A stretch of DNA of 64,000 nt from Aquabacterium sp. A3 (GTDB lineage Bacteria > Pseudomonadota > Gammaproteobacteria > Burkholderiales > Burkholderiaceae_C), in contig NZ_JBBPEV010000001.1 of assembly GCF_038069945.1 (NCBI RefSeq), positions 1,984,001 through 2,048,000 of the forward strand, given 5' to 3'. A program made the translations under genes and the position numbers. Shown piece by piece: positions 26,999-35,835 of this stretch. The first letter of the stretch is position 1. Every line of letters begins with the position of its first letter. The notes beneath the pieces are model-generated. The model was given only the letters and a program-made list of their open reading frames with translations. It was not told the DNA's origin and made no database searches.

Positions 26999-27913
26999 AT
27001 GGCCCACTGTCGTTCGTCCTTGCGCTTCAAGCTCACCCCATCGGCCCTGATCCTGGTGTGCGGCCTGGTGGGTGCGCCGGCGCAGGCCAGCACCGCCGAC
27101 CTGGCCATGGCCGGCGAAGCCCGCTTGAGCAACCTGACGTTCACGCTGGTGGACCTGAACCCCTTCGATGACGTGGCGCCATCGGTGCAGTGGCTGCCGA
27201 CCGTGGTTGGCCTGCAGACAGGCCCAACGATCTCGAACATCGATGCCGACTTGTCGTTGGTTGGCCCCAACTTTCCGCTCGAGGGCAACGAATTCGGGGC
27301 CAGCCTCTCCATCAGCACGGCCGAGGTTGAAGCACGTCGCAACACCATCGCGAACAGCACGTGGGGCGACCTGTCCGTGAGCGGTGCCACCGTGCAGTAC
27401 GGTACGCCAACCGGGCAGCGCACGCTCATCCTGAGTGGCGACACAGGCATCGTGATCTCGGGCACGTGGTCTCTCCAAGGTCATAACGACCTCGACGCAC
27501 TGCTGGCACCGATCGCAGGCCAAGACACCAATCCGGAGGCCAGCGCTGTCAGCGCCTCGTTGAAGATTGGCTTGAACCCGCTGTCATCCACACAACCCAT
27601 CGGCAGCGTGTCCTCGGACATTCCCACCGGCGCATTCTGGAATTTCTCCCAGGAAACAGGCAGCTTCAGCGACGGTGGCACGTTCGAGATTGGCTTGGCC
27701 AACTACTGGAGTAACGAGGTGGAGTTGGGCATGACACTGTCTGCTCAAGTCATGCTCAGCCCCAACTTTGGCGGCCTTGTGCCGCCCTCACAGGCCTTTC
27801 CCAACCCGCCCATCGCCATCCCCGAACCCGCCACCTGGGCCCTGATGGGCCTGGGGCTGCTGGGCTTGGCCGGCCTGCGTCAGGCCCGGCCGCAGAAACG
27901 TCTGCTTACCTGA
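26999..27913 (+). CDS. PEP-CTERM surface protein
   Basis: A 304-residue exported protein. ATG 26999 has GGGGAG about 12 bases upstream; an earlier in-frame ATG at 26930 lacks one. A signal peptide (ALILVCGLVGAPAQA) precedes a beta-rich mature part with no recognised domain. The sorting signal is IPEP, a hydrophobic helix TWALMGLGLLGLAGL and basic RQARPQKR. Base composition of the mature region is visibly less GC-rich than in neighbours. A small 6-bp hairpin lies 50 bases downstream (27963-27981) but lacks a T-run. Confidence 0.85.
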   Translation: MAHCRSSLRFKLTPSALILVCGLVGAPAQASTADLAMAGEARLSNLTFTLVDLNPFDDVAPSVQWLPTVVGLQTGPTISNIDADLSLVGPNFPLEGNEFGASLSISTAEVEARRNTIANSTWGDLSVSGATVQYGTPTGQRTLILSGDTGIVISGTWSLQGHNDLDALLAPIAGQDTNPEASAVSASLKIGLNPLSSTQPIGSVSSDIPTGAFWNFSQETGSFSDGGTFEIGLANYWSNEVELGMTLSAQVMLSPNFGGLVPPSQAFPNPPIAIPEPATWALMGLGLLGLAGLRQARPQKRLLT

Positions 27914-28060
27914 CCCCCCTGTTTTCTCTGGATTGACAGCGCAACAAGCAAGACTCAGCATGTTTGGCATTTCACGCCAAACTGGCGCGTGACGCTTTTG
28001 GGCGTGCGCCGCGTCGGCTTTCGATCGTCTGGGGCCCTGCGGCCTGTTTTTGCTTGATCC

Positions 28061-29998
28061 ATGCTGCTTGCCCCCGACCCGGCCCGCGCCGTCCTTGATG
28101 ACCCCGAGCTGGATCGCCTGATCCGCGCCGAACGGCTGCGCATGCTGTTTTCGCCCACCCTGCAGGTGGCGGTGGTGAGTGCGTTCAGCGCGATGGCGCT
28201 GGGCCTGGTCATTGGCGCACAACAGCAGTGGCAACACATGGAGCGCACCCTGGGGTGGGTGATCTTGTGCGTGCTGGGCTCGCTGCTGCGCTGGGGCCAC
28301 TGGCAGGCCTACCTGCGGGCCGCCGACCGCGCCTCACCCCGGTGGCTGGACAGCCTGTCGCAGGTCTGCCTGGTGCACGGGGCCATCTGGGGCCTGGCGG
28401 GCCTGCTGGTGCCGGTGGACGACATGGTGACCAACGCCGCCGTCGTGGCCACGCTGGTGGGGGCCGCCTCGGTGTCCACCTTCACCCTGCAGGCGCACTT
28501 TCGGCCCAACCTGGCCACCAACCTGCCCATGCTGCTGCCCGCCTCGGTGATGCTGCTGACGCGGCAGGACGCCCTGGGCCTGTTCGCCGGCCTGGGCCTG
28601 GCCACCCTGACCGGCGTGATGCTGTTCGAGAGCCGCCGGGCCGAGCGCCGCATCACCGAGCTGCTGTGGCTGCGCTTTTTGACCGACCGCATCGCGCGCG
28701 AGCGCTCGGAGGCGCTGCAATTGGCGCGCCGCCACAGCGCGGTCAAGGACCAGTTCCTGGCCACCATGAGCCACGAAATGCGCACGCCGCTGCACGGCAT
28801 CCTGGGCCTGGCGCGCCTGCTGCGCGATCGCCTGCCACCCCGCCCCGGGCTGCTGCAAGAGGCCCGCCACCAGGCCGAGCTGATCGAGCACACTGGCGAG
28901 CACCTGCTGGAGATCATCAACGACGTGCTCGACTACTCGCGCATCGAAGCCGGCAAGCTGCACATGGACGCCCAGGCGGTGGACCTGCACCACCTGCTGA
29001 GCGAGTCCCTGGAGGTGCTGCGCGTCAACGCCCAGGACAAGGGCCTGAGCCTGCAGGTCGACCTGCGCCTGCCCCGTCCTTGCTGGGTGTGGGCCGATGG
29101 TGGGCGCATCCGCCAGATCCTCAGCAACCTGGTGGGCAACGCGATCAAGTTCACCGAGGTGGGCGAGGTGCGGGTGAAGCTGCACACCGAAGCCGCGCGC
29201 GACCCCGGCCGCCAGCGCTTTGTGCTGACGGTGTCGGACACGGGCGAGGGCATCCCGGCCGACCAGGTGCCCCTGGTGTTCGAGGCCTTTCATCAGGTGG
29301 ACGGCAGCTTTGGCCGCAAGCACAAGGGCACGGGCCTGGGCCTGACCATCGCGCGCGAAATGGCGCGCGCGATGGACGGCGACATCCGTTGCCAATCGGT
29401 GCTGGGGCGGGGCTCGGAGTTCACCTTTTTTGCCGACCTGCAAACCACGCCACCGGCCGCTCAGAGCGGCCTGCAGCCGCTGAACCCGCCCGCCGACATG
29501 GCGCTGCCGGCCTCTGCGTCGACAGACACCCCGGCCGGCGAGGGCCCCGACAGCCTGGGCTGGCCCAGCACCTTGCCGCCCCATGTGGCCACCACCTTGC
29601 CGGTGTCGGTGAACGCCCGGGTGCTGCTGGCCGAAGACAACGCCGTCAACGCCCTGGTCGCCGAGGCCACGCTGAGCAACCTGGGCCTGCAGGTGACACG
29701 GGTGGAAGATGGGCAGCAGGCGCTGGCCGCACTGCGCCGGCAGCCCCGGGCGTTTGACCTGGTGCTGATGGACCTGCAGATGCCGGGCATGGACGGCCTG
29801 GAGGCCACCCGACAGTTGCGCCTGTGGGAGCGCGAGCATGGCCTGGAGCCGCTGCCGGTGGTGGCCCTGACGGCCAACGCCCAGCCCAGCGACCGCGACC
29901 GCTGCCTGGCCGCCGGCATGAACGGCCACCTGCCCAAACCCTTCAAACAAGAAGACCTGGCCGACGTGATGCAGCGGTTCTTGCTGAACGCAGGCTGA
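28061..29998 (+). CDS. Membrane-bound hybrid sensor histidine kinase
   Basis: A 645-residue protein. The N-terminal 190 residues hold about six hydrophobic segments of a MASE-like integral membrane sensor (SAFSAMALGLVIGA, LGWVILCVLGSLL, AAVVATLVGAASVS). HisKA follows with His238 (MSHEMRTPLHGI), then HATPase (NLVGNAIKF, DTGEGIP, GTGLGL), a Pro-rich linker and a receiver domain with Asp571 (LMDLQMPGMDG). There is no periplasmic domain, so the stimulus is probably sensed in or near the membrane. It is convergent with the racemase-like gene, 25 bases away, and monocistronic. Confidence 0.93.
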   Translation: MLLAPDPARAVLDDPELDRLIRAERLRMLFSPTLQVAVVSAFSAMALGLVIGAQQQWQHMERTLGWVILCVLGSLLRWGHWQAYLRAADRASPRWLDSLSQVCLVHGAIWGLAGLLVPVDDMVTNAAVVATLVGAASVSTFTLQAHFRPNLATNLPMLLPASVMLLTRQDALGLFAGLGLATLTGVMLFESRRAERRITELLWLRFLTDRIARERSEALQLARRHSAVKDQFLATMSHEMRTPLHGILGLARLLRDRLPPRPGLLQEARHQAELIEHTGEHLLEIINDVLDYSRIEAGKLHMDAQAVDLHHLLSESLEVLRVNAQDKGLSLQVDLRLPRPCWVWADGGRIRQILSNLVGNAIKFTEVGEVRVKLHTEAARDPGRQRFVLTVSDTGEGIPADQVPLVFEAFHQVDGSFGRKHKGTGLGLTIAREMARAMDGDIRCQSVLGRGSEFTFFADLQTTPPAAQSGLQPLNPPADMALPASASTDTPAGEGPDSLGWPSTLPPHVATTLPVSVNARVLLAEDNAVNALVAEATLSNLGLQVTRVEDGQQALAALRRQPRAFDLVLMDLQMPGMDGLEATRQLRLWEREHGLEPLPVVALTANAQPSDRDRCLAAGMNGHLPKPFKQEDLADVMQRFLLNAG

Positions 29999-30023
29999 AC
30001 ATGGACTGAGCGCCGACAGGCCC

Positions 30024-30734
30024 TCAGGCCTGACGCGCCAGCCAGCGGCCACCGGCCTCCACGCTGTCGATCACGGGCACGGGCACGCGGGGCTGCAGAT
30101 CACGCGCCCAGCCGCCCAGGGCCGCGCCACCCAGCACCAGCCGCGTCGGCACCACGGGCGCTGGGCCATGCAGGCTGTGCAGGCAGGCCTGGAGCAAGGC
30201 CTCACGCCCGCGCTCGGGATCGGCCAGCAGTTGTCCGCCGGCGGCATCCACGGTGTCGATGCGGCACAAGGCCTCATCGCCCCACACGCCCACGCTGCGG
30301 GCCAGGCGCTCCAGCATGGGCCGCCAGGCGTGGCCCCCGGTCACGACGCCAAACGGCCCGTGCGGGCTCGCTTCGATGAACGAGGCCTCGGCCAGGCCCA
30401 TCACGGGCACGCCCGCGGCCTCGCGCAGGGCCCACACCCCGGGGTCGCCAAAGCAAGCCAGCAAGATGGCCTTGGGCGCCCCATGCAGGCGCACATGGTC
30501 TTGCCAGGCCGCCAAGGCGCCGGCAGCGGCGGTCACGCACGCCACTTCAGAAGCGATGTAGTCCACGCCTTGCGTGGGGGTGGCCGTCATCAGGCGCACC
30601 GCGCCCTGGCCCAGGCCCATGGACTGCAACTGCGCGGCCAGGTGCGCCGTGAGGTCGGCCCGTGTGTTGGGATTGAGCAAGAGCACATGCTCATGCGGGG
30701 TGCTGGCCAGGTGGGTGGGCGTGGGCAGGGGCAT
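30024..30734 (-). CDS. Asp/Glu/hydantoin racemase-family protein
   Basis: A 236-residue protein, last gene of the minus-strand uptake operon. ATG 30734 is chosen because it starts 14 bases after the GntR stop and has GAGG upstream. The N-terminal LLLNPNT and the first catalytic Cys (LLACFGDPG) fit the family. At the second catalytic position the usual L-G-C is replaced by L-G-G-A-A-L-G-G. A missing second Cys argues against ordinary two-base racemisation and suggests a decyclase, isomerase or otherwise altered activity. The operon context (ABC uptake, porin, GntR) suggests it acts on the imported compound, probably an amino acid derivative or hydantoin-like molecule. Confidence 0.82.
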   Translation of the reverse strand: MPLPTPTHLASTPHEHVLLLNPNTRADLTAHLAAQLQSMGLGQGAVRLMTATPTQGVDYIASEVACVTAAAGALAAWQDHVRLHGAPKAILLACFGDPGVWALREAAGVPVMGLAEASFIEASPHGPFGVVTGGHAWRPMLERLARSVGVWGDEALCRIDTVDAAGGQLLADPERGREALLQACLHSLHGPAPVVPTRLVLGGAALGGWARDLQPRVPVPVIDSVEAGGRWLARQA

Positions 30735-30748
30735 GCGTGCCTCGGGGC

Positions 30749-31507
30749 TCAGCGGCGCGCAGGATGGAGGGCCGCCCACAGGGGGTCGGCCGGGGCCTGG
30801 GGCTCGTTGAAGCACAGGCCGGCCTCGATGTGCTGCAGGTGGCTGCTCATGAGGCCAACGGCCTCATCGGCCGAGGCCTTGCCCCGCATGGCGGCCTTCA
30901 ACGCGCCCAGCAGCTGGCGGTGGTCTTCACAGCGGCACGATTGCACCCAGCGTACCGGTTCGGCCTGGCGCACCGGGCGCTCGCGCTCGGCCGCGCCATA
31001 GCTCATCAAGATCAGGCTGGTGCGTGACACCAGCTTGCGCAAAAACTGCTCGAAGGTCTGGTGGCGCGCGGCCTGGGCCAGCAGCAGGTGAAAGCGCCCC
31101 GATTGGCGCAGGGCCGTGACGTGGTCGCCCGCCTTGCGCGCGGCCTCTTCGGCCTCGATGCACTCGGCCAGGGCGCGCAGGTCATCCTGGCGGGCGCGCG
31201 CAACGAAATAGCGCACCAGCACCGATTCGATCACCGTGCGGGCTTCGAACACCTCGCGGGCTTCGTCCACCGTGGGCTGGGCGATGCTGGCGCCCTTGTT
31301 GGGCAGGATGGTCACCACCTGCTCTTGCGCCAGGCGAATCAAGACCTGGCGGATGCGGGTGCGCGACACGCCAAAGGCCTGGCCCAGGCGGTCTTCCACC
31401 AGCTTGGTGCCGGGCAGCAGGCGCTGGTCGACGATGGCCTCGATCAGTTGCTGGTGGATGTCGTCGTCCGACAAGGCGGTGGCGGGCGTGGGGGTCTCAG
31501 GTGACAT
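30749..31507 (-). CDS. GntR-family regulator (FadR/FCD subgroup)
   Basis: A 252-residue regulator. The N-terminal winged helix (residues of about 15-75) contains KLVEDRLGQAFGVSRTRIRQ, and the C-terminal helical FCD domain (about 85-230) has the metal-binding His pattern around SGRFHLLL and SSHLQHI. FCD domains bind small carboxylates. It lies within the ABC/porin operon as the sixth gene, so it probably controls the operon in response to the imported substrate. TTGTATGCAA-type sites upstream of the operon (37041-37076) are plausible binding sites. Confidence 0.92.
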   Translation of the reverse strand: MSPETPTPATALSDDDIHQQLIEAIVDQRLLPGTKLVEDRLGQAFGVSRTRIRQVLIRLAQEQVVTILPNKGASIAQPTVDEAREVFEARTVIESVLVRYFVARARQDDLRALAECIEAEEAARKAGDHVTALRQSGRFHLLLAQAARHQTFEQFLRKLVSRTSLILMSYGAAERERPVRQAEPVRWVQSCRCEDHRQLLGALKAAMRGKASADEAVGLMSSHLQHIEAGLCFNEPQAPADPLWAALHPARR

Positions 31508-31531
31508 GGTCTGGGGGTGTGCGGCAAGCGA

Positions 31532-32401
31532 TCATGCACCAGGCTGGCTGCGGCGGCGCATCCAGTGACCGGTGGCCAGCGCCAGGAAGATGGCCAGCAG
31601 CGAGAGCACGGTGGTGGTCGTGCCCAGGGCGTAGATGGACGGGGTGGTGACGGTGGTGGTCAGGCCCTGCAGCTCCAGCGGCAGGGTGTTGAGGTCGCCG
31701 ATGGCCTGCGAGGAGCGCGCGATCTCGTCCCAGCTCAGCGTGAAGCCGAACATGGCGATGCCCACCAGCGAGGGCGCGATCAGCGGCAGCACCACGTGGC
31801 GCAGGCTTTGCCAGGGCGTGGCGCCCAGGTCGCGGGCGGCTTCTTCGTACGCGGGGCTGAAGCGGTTGAACACCGCGAACATGATCAGCATGCCAAAGGG
31901 CAGCGTCCACGTCAGGTGGGCGCCCAGGCCCGAGGTGTACAGGCCCATCAGCGTGGTGTAGGACTCCAGCGCGCCCTGCCACTCCCACTGTTCCAGCAGG
32001 TGGCGCACGCCCGTGTCCAGCAGCCGAAACTGCAAACCGATGCCCAGCGACACGATGATGGAGGGCATGATCAGGCTGGCCACCGCCGCGTAAAACAGCA
32101 GCCCACTGCCCTTGAAGCCCTTGCGAAACGCCAGCCCGGCCAGCAGCGACAGCAGCACGGTCAGCACCATCACCACCGCACCCAGGGCCAGCGAGCGGCG
32201 CACGGCCGCACCGATGTCCACCACGCCCAGGCCACTGAACAGCTCGCGGTACCAGTGCAGCGACGCGCCCTGCATGGGAAAGGTCAGGCCGCCGTCCGGC
32301 CCCTGAAAGCTCAGCACGAAGATGGTGATGACGGGGCCATACAAAAACAGCAGGTACAGCCCGAAGACGATGGCCAGGGGCCAGAAACCACGTTGGTTCA
32401 T
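31532..32401 (-). CDS. ABC transporter permease, PotC-like
   Basis: A 289-residue inner-membrane permease with about six transmembrane helices. ATG 32401 has AAGGAG upstream and lies 1 base after the stop of the first permease gene; the frame extends eight codons further into that gene. The EAA loop that contacts the ATPase is EEAARDLGATPWQSLRHVVLP. It forms the membrane channel with the adjacent permease. Overall similarity is to spermidine/putrescine-type (PotC) permeases, a group that also includes transporters of other small nitrogenous and phosphonate compounds. Confidence 0.92.
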   Translation of the reverse strand: MNQRGFWPLAIVFGLYLLFLYGPVITIFVLSFQGPDGGLTFPMQGASLHWYRELFSGLGVVDIGAAVRRSLALGAVVMVLTVLLSLLAGLAFRKGFKGSGLLFYAAVASLIMPSIIVSLGIGLQFRLLDTGVRHLLEQWEWQGALESYTTLMGLYTSGLGAHLTWTLPFGMLIMFAVFNRFSPAYEEAARDLGATPWQSLRHVVLPLIAPSLVGIAMFGFTLSWDEIARSSQAIGDLNTLPLELQGLTTTVTTPSIYALGTTTTVLSLLAIFLALATGHWMRRRSQPGA

Positions 32402-32402
32402 C

Positions 32403-33290
32403 TCACAGCTCCTTGCGCAGGTCAACCAGGCGGTTGAGGCCCACGATGATCAGCATCACCATGCCCAGCAGCACCACGGCGTTGGCCGCCGCCAGCGGGA
32501 ACTGCAGGTACGAGGTCTGGACCTGGATGGTCTTGCCCACCGAGGCGATCTGCTGCCCGCCCATGACGCCGACGGTGACGAAGTCGCCCATCACCAGGGT
32601 GATGACAAAGATGGAGCCGATGAGGATGCCCGTGCGGCACAGGGGCACGATCACGTTCCACAGCGTTTGCCAGGCCGAGGCGCCGCAGTCGGTGGCGGCC
32701 TCGATCAGCGAGCGGTCGATCTTCATCATGGAGTTGAAGATGGGCACCATCATGAAGGTGGTGAACAGGTGCACGAAGGCCAGCACCACCGAAAAATCGG
32801 AGTACAGCAGCCACTCGATGGGCTGCTGGATCAGGCCCATGTCCATCAGCGTCTGGTTGACCCAGCCGTTGCGGCCCAGCAGCGGGATCCACGAGATCAT
32901 GCGGATGACGTTGGACGTCCAGAACGGGATGGTCAGCAAGATGAACAGCACCGTCTGCGTGCCGGGGCTGCGCACATGGAAGGCCAGGAAGTACGACAGC
33001 GTGAAGCCCAGCACCAGGGTGACGAGCCACACGATGGCCGAGAACTTGAAGGTCGACAGGTAGGTGCGGAAGGTGGTGCACAGGGCATCGCCCGTGACCG
33101 AATCCGCCCCACCGAAGCAGCCTTCGAAGACGGTGACGTAGTTCTCCAGGGTGAAGCCCGGCTCCAGCGTGTACTCGTTTTGCGGCCAGAAGCTGACCGC
33201 CAGGATCAGCAGCAAGGGCAAGAGAAAGAACAGGCCAAAGACCGCCGCCATGGGCGTGGCTTGCCACCAAGCTGGGATAGCGGGTTTCAT
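32403..33290 (-). CDS. ABC transporter permease, PotB-like
   Basis: A 295-residue permease. ATG 33290 is preferred to an in-frame GTG at 33299 because AGGAG lies 8 bases before the ATG. The first helix is AAVFGLFFLLPLLLILAVSF and the EAA loop is EAATDCGASAWQTLWNVIVP. The periplasmic loop between the first two helices is long and has two Cys. It pairs with the PotC-like permease encoded immediately after it and the ATPase encoded at 35836-36891. Confidence 0.92.
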   Translation of the reverse strand: MKPAIPAWWQATPMAAVFGLFFLLPLLLILAVSFWPQNEYTLEPGFTLENYVTVFEGCFGGADSVTGDALCTTFRTYLSTFKFSAIVWLVTLVLGFTLSYFLAFHVRSPGTQTVLFILLTIPFWTSNVIRMISWIPLLGRNGWVNQTLMDMGLIQQPIEWLLYSDFSVVLAFVHLFTTFMMVPIFNSMMKIDRSLIEAATDCGASAWQTLWNVIVPLCRTGILIGSIFVITLVMGDFVTVGVMGGQQIASVGKTIQVQTSYLQFPLAAANAVVLLGMVMLIIVGLNRLVDLRKEL

Positions 33291-33312
33291 GGGCTTCACT
33301 CCTGGCGTCGGT

Positions 33313-34377
33313 TCAGAACGCGTGCGTGATGCCGGCGGTCACCAGCGTCTGGGATTGACCGGCCTCACCACTGAAGCCCCGGCCTTGGGTGACGAAGGCA
33401 AAGTCGGCGGTGCCATCGTTGCTGCTGCGGATGAGGTTGAAGTTCAGCGCGGTGCGCTTGGACAGCGCGTAGCTGGCGCGCGCGCGCACGAACCAGGTGT
33501 CGTTGTCGCTGTCTTTCACGTCTTTCTTGACGTAGTCCAGCGAGGTGCTGAGCTTGGCGCTGATGGGCACGTCCACCCCCAGGTCCAGCAGGCGGGCCTT
33601 GAAGCCGCTGCTGTAGTCGCTGGTGTCGGTGGTGCCGTTGTAGCTGTACTTGACCTCGGCATAGGCCAGCCCCGCGCGCAGCTTGGCCGCACCCAGGTCA
33701 TAGCTGGCACCCACGGCGTGCATGGTGTTGGAGGGGCCGCCCTTGGGGTCTTTTTCAGAGAAGGTGGCCAGGCCCAGACCGAAGGCGCCGGCGCTGTAGT
33801 TCAGGGCCGCCTGCGACTTGCTGCCAGCGCTGCTGTCGCCCGCGCGCTCACCCACGCTGTGGTACAGCGCGCCTTCAAAGCCGCCCATGTTGGGCGAGGT
33901 GTACTTGATGGCGTTGCTGTAGTAGTCGCTCAGCGCGTAGAAGCCGCTCATCAGGAAGGGGGCGTAGTAGCCGCACACGAAGTAGCCGCACAGGTAGTCG
34001 TCGGCCACGTTCCATTGCTGGCCCAGCTTGATGGTGCCCATCGAGCCCGACAGGCCCAGCCAGGCGCCGCGGTTCCAGAAGGTGTTGCGGGCCCCGCCGG
34101 TGTCCGGGGCGATCGACGATTCGAGGTTGAACAAGGCCTTGAGGCCGCCGCCCAGGTCTTCGCTGCCCTTGAGGCCGAAGCGGGAGTTGACGATGGCGTT
34201 GTCTTCAACCTTGACGACGCTGCCGCTGCGGGTGCCGTCATACACGTTGCTGGCCGAGACCACGTCCAGGCCGATGGCGCCGTACAGGGTCAGGCTTTGG
34301 GCCTGCGCCTGCAAAGGGGCTTGAGACAGGGCCAGGCCGGCGGCCAGCGCCAGGCCGGTGGTGCGGGTGGTGTTCAT
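33313..34377 (-). CDS. Outer-membrane porin, Gram-negative (Burkholderia) type
   Basis: A 354-residue porin with a signal peptide ending QAQAQS, then the mature start LTLYGAIGLDVVSA. The strands alternate in the usual way (SRFGLKGSEDLGGGLKALFNLES, WLGLSGSMGTIKLGQQW) and the chain ends in the outer-membrane signature ITHAF with a C-terminal Phe. Two Cys pairs in GYFVCGYY are unusual for this family. It is embedded in the ABC operon between the binding protein and the permeases, so it is probably the outer-membrane entry pore for that substrate. Confidence 0.93.
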   Translation of the reverse strand: MNTTRTTGLALAAGLALSQAPLQAQAQSLTLYGAIGLDVVSASNVYDGTRSGSVVKVEDNAIVNSRFGLKGSEDLGGGLKALFNLESSIAPDTGGARNTFWNRGAWLGLSGSMGTIKLGQQWNVADDYLCGYFVCGYYAPFLMSGFYALSDYYSNAIKYTSPNMGGFEGALYHSVGERAGDSSAGSKSQAALNYSAGAFGLGLATFSEKDPKGGPSNTMHAVGASYDLGAAKLRAGLAYAEVKYSYNGTTDTSDYSSGFKARLLDLGVDVPISAKLSTSLDYVKKDVKDSDNDTWFVRARASYALSKRTALNFNLIRSSNDGTADFAFVTQGRGFSGEAGQSQTLVTAGITHAF

Positions 34378-34426
34378 GGTGGGATTCCTGAAAGTTGATG
34401 GGGAGGGGATGAAAGGGTGAGAGGGC

Positions 34427-35749
34427 TCAGGCCGCCACGAACTCGTTCCACTTGCGGATCATGTAAGTGTTCTCGTCCATGATGGCGTTCCAGCAGGCGA
34501 TGCCGCCCATGCGTTGCTCGTAGCTGCCGCCGTCGCGCACCTCGCCCTTCTTGGCCAGCACCTGGCCTGTGGGTGACTTGATGTCTTGCGTGGCGGGCTT
34601 GCCTTCCATCCAGTAGGCCCATTCATAGGCCTCCATCTGGGCCTTGGCCGTGTCCAGCACGGCGCTGTAGTAGCCCTGGCGGTTCAGGTAGGCCCCGGCC
34701 CAACCGTCCAGGAACCAGTTGATGAACTCGTAGGCGGCATCCAGCTTTTTGCCGCTGAGCGTGGCGGGCACACCGAAGCCGGCAGCCCAGGCGCGGTAGC
34801 CTTCTTTCAGGGGCTGGAAGGTGCAGGCGATGCCCTTGGTGCGCACGGCGGTCACGGCCGGGCTCCACATCGACTGGATCACCACCTCGCCCGAGGCCAT
34901 GAGGTTGACCGACTCGTTGAAGTCCTTCCACAGGCTGCGGAACTGACCGGCCCGCTTGGCCTCGATCAGGGTCTTGATGGTCAGGTCGATCTCGGCCTTG
35001 CTCATGTTGCCCTTGTCGGGGTACTTGTACAGGCCCATGGCCTCGATCACCATGGCCGCGTCCATGATGCCGATGGACGGGATATTGAGGATGGCGGCCT
35101 TGCCCTTGAACTCGGGGTTGAGCAGCTCTTTCCAGCTGGTGATGGGGCGCTTGATGAGGTCGGGCCGGATGCCCAGCGTGTCGGCGTTGTACACGGTGGG
35201 GATCAGGGTCATGAACTGCGTGGGGCTGGCGGCGAACTTCTTGCTCTTTTCGCCGTCCAGGAACATCACCTTCTTCGGTGCGGTGCCCTGGTCACCCACC
35301 TTCTTGCCGTTGACCTCGCCCTTGGTGAACAGCGAGGTGATCTTGTCGGCGTTCTTGATGCGCTTGACGTCGATGCCCTTGAGGTTGCCCGTGGGGATGA
35401 TCTTCTTGAGCGAGAAGTACTCGGTGTCGATCAGGTCGAAGCTGTTGGGGGCGGTCACGGCGCGCTTGGTCACGTCGTCCGTGGTCACGGGGATGTACTG
35501 GATCTTGATGCCGGTGTCGGCCGCGAACTTCTCGGCGATCGCCTTGTCCTGGTTGACGGCCGTGCCCAGGTAACGCAGGGTGATGGTCTCGCTGCTGTGC
35601 ACGGCGGGCGCCCAGCCCGACGCCAGGATGCCGGCCGTGCCCATCAGGCCGGCGCGCAACACCCCGCGGCGGCTCAGGTCATGGGGGCTGTCGGGTGCGG
35701 CCGCGTCGGCGGCAGACAAGTGGTCGGGGCGGTCTTCGGGACAGGTCAT
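34427..35749 (-). CDS. ABC transporter periplasmic substrate-binding protein, Tat-exported
   Basis: A 440-residue binding protein. ATG 35749 has AAGGAG 7 bases upstream; the frame runs 12 codons higher without a ribosome binding site. The signal is a Tat type: S-R-R-G-V-L-R-A-G-L followed by MGTAGILASGWAPAVHS. The mature part is of the PotD/PotF-like extracellular solute-binding type (TLRYLGTAVNQDKAIAEKFA, QFMTLIPTVYNAD). The substrate cannot be inferred from the sequence beyond a small, probably nitrogen-containing solute. It belongs to the same operon as the ATPase upstream. Confidence 0.9.
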   Translation of the reverse strand: MTCPEDRPDHLSAADAAAPDSPHDLSRRGVLRAGLMGTAGILASGWAPAVHSSETITLRYLGTAVNQDKAIAEKFAADTGIKIQYIPVTTDDVTKRAVTAPNSFDLIDTEYFSLKKIIPTGNLKGIDVKRIKNADKITSLFTKGEVNGKKVGDQGTAPKKVMFLDGEKSKKFAASPTQFMTLIPTVYNADTLGIRPDLIKRPITSWKELLNPEFKGKAAILNIPSIGIMDAAMVIEAMGLYKYPDKGNMSKAEIDLTIKTLIEAKRAGQFRSLWKDFNESVNLMASGEVVIQSMWSPAVTAVRTKGIACTFQPLKEGYRAWAAGFGVPATLSGKKLDAAYEFINWFLDGWAGAYLNRQGYYSAVLDTAKAQMEAYEWAYWMEGKPATQDIKSPTGQVLAKKGEVRDGGSYEQRMGGIACWNAIMDENTYMIRKWNEFVAA

Positions 35750-35835
35750 GGTCAGGCTCCTTGAGGATGCGGTGGGGGTGGACAAGAGAGAAAGGCAAGC
35801 AGGGAGAACAACGGCGGGGCCGGGCAGGCGCGCGC

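Noticed and set aside
30017..30032. Hairpin CAGGCC/GGCCTG between the kinase and racemase genes as terminator
   Set aside because: The 6-bp stem overlaps a stop codon and has no T-run, so it was not called.
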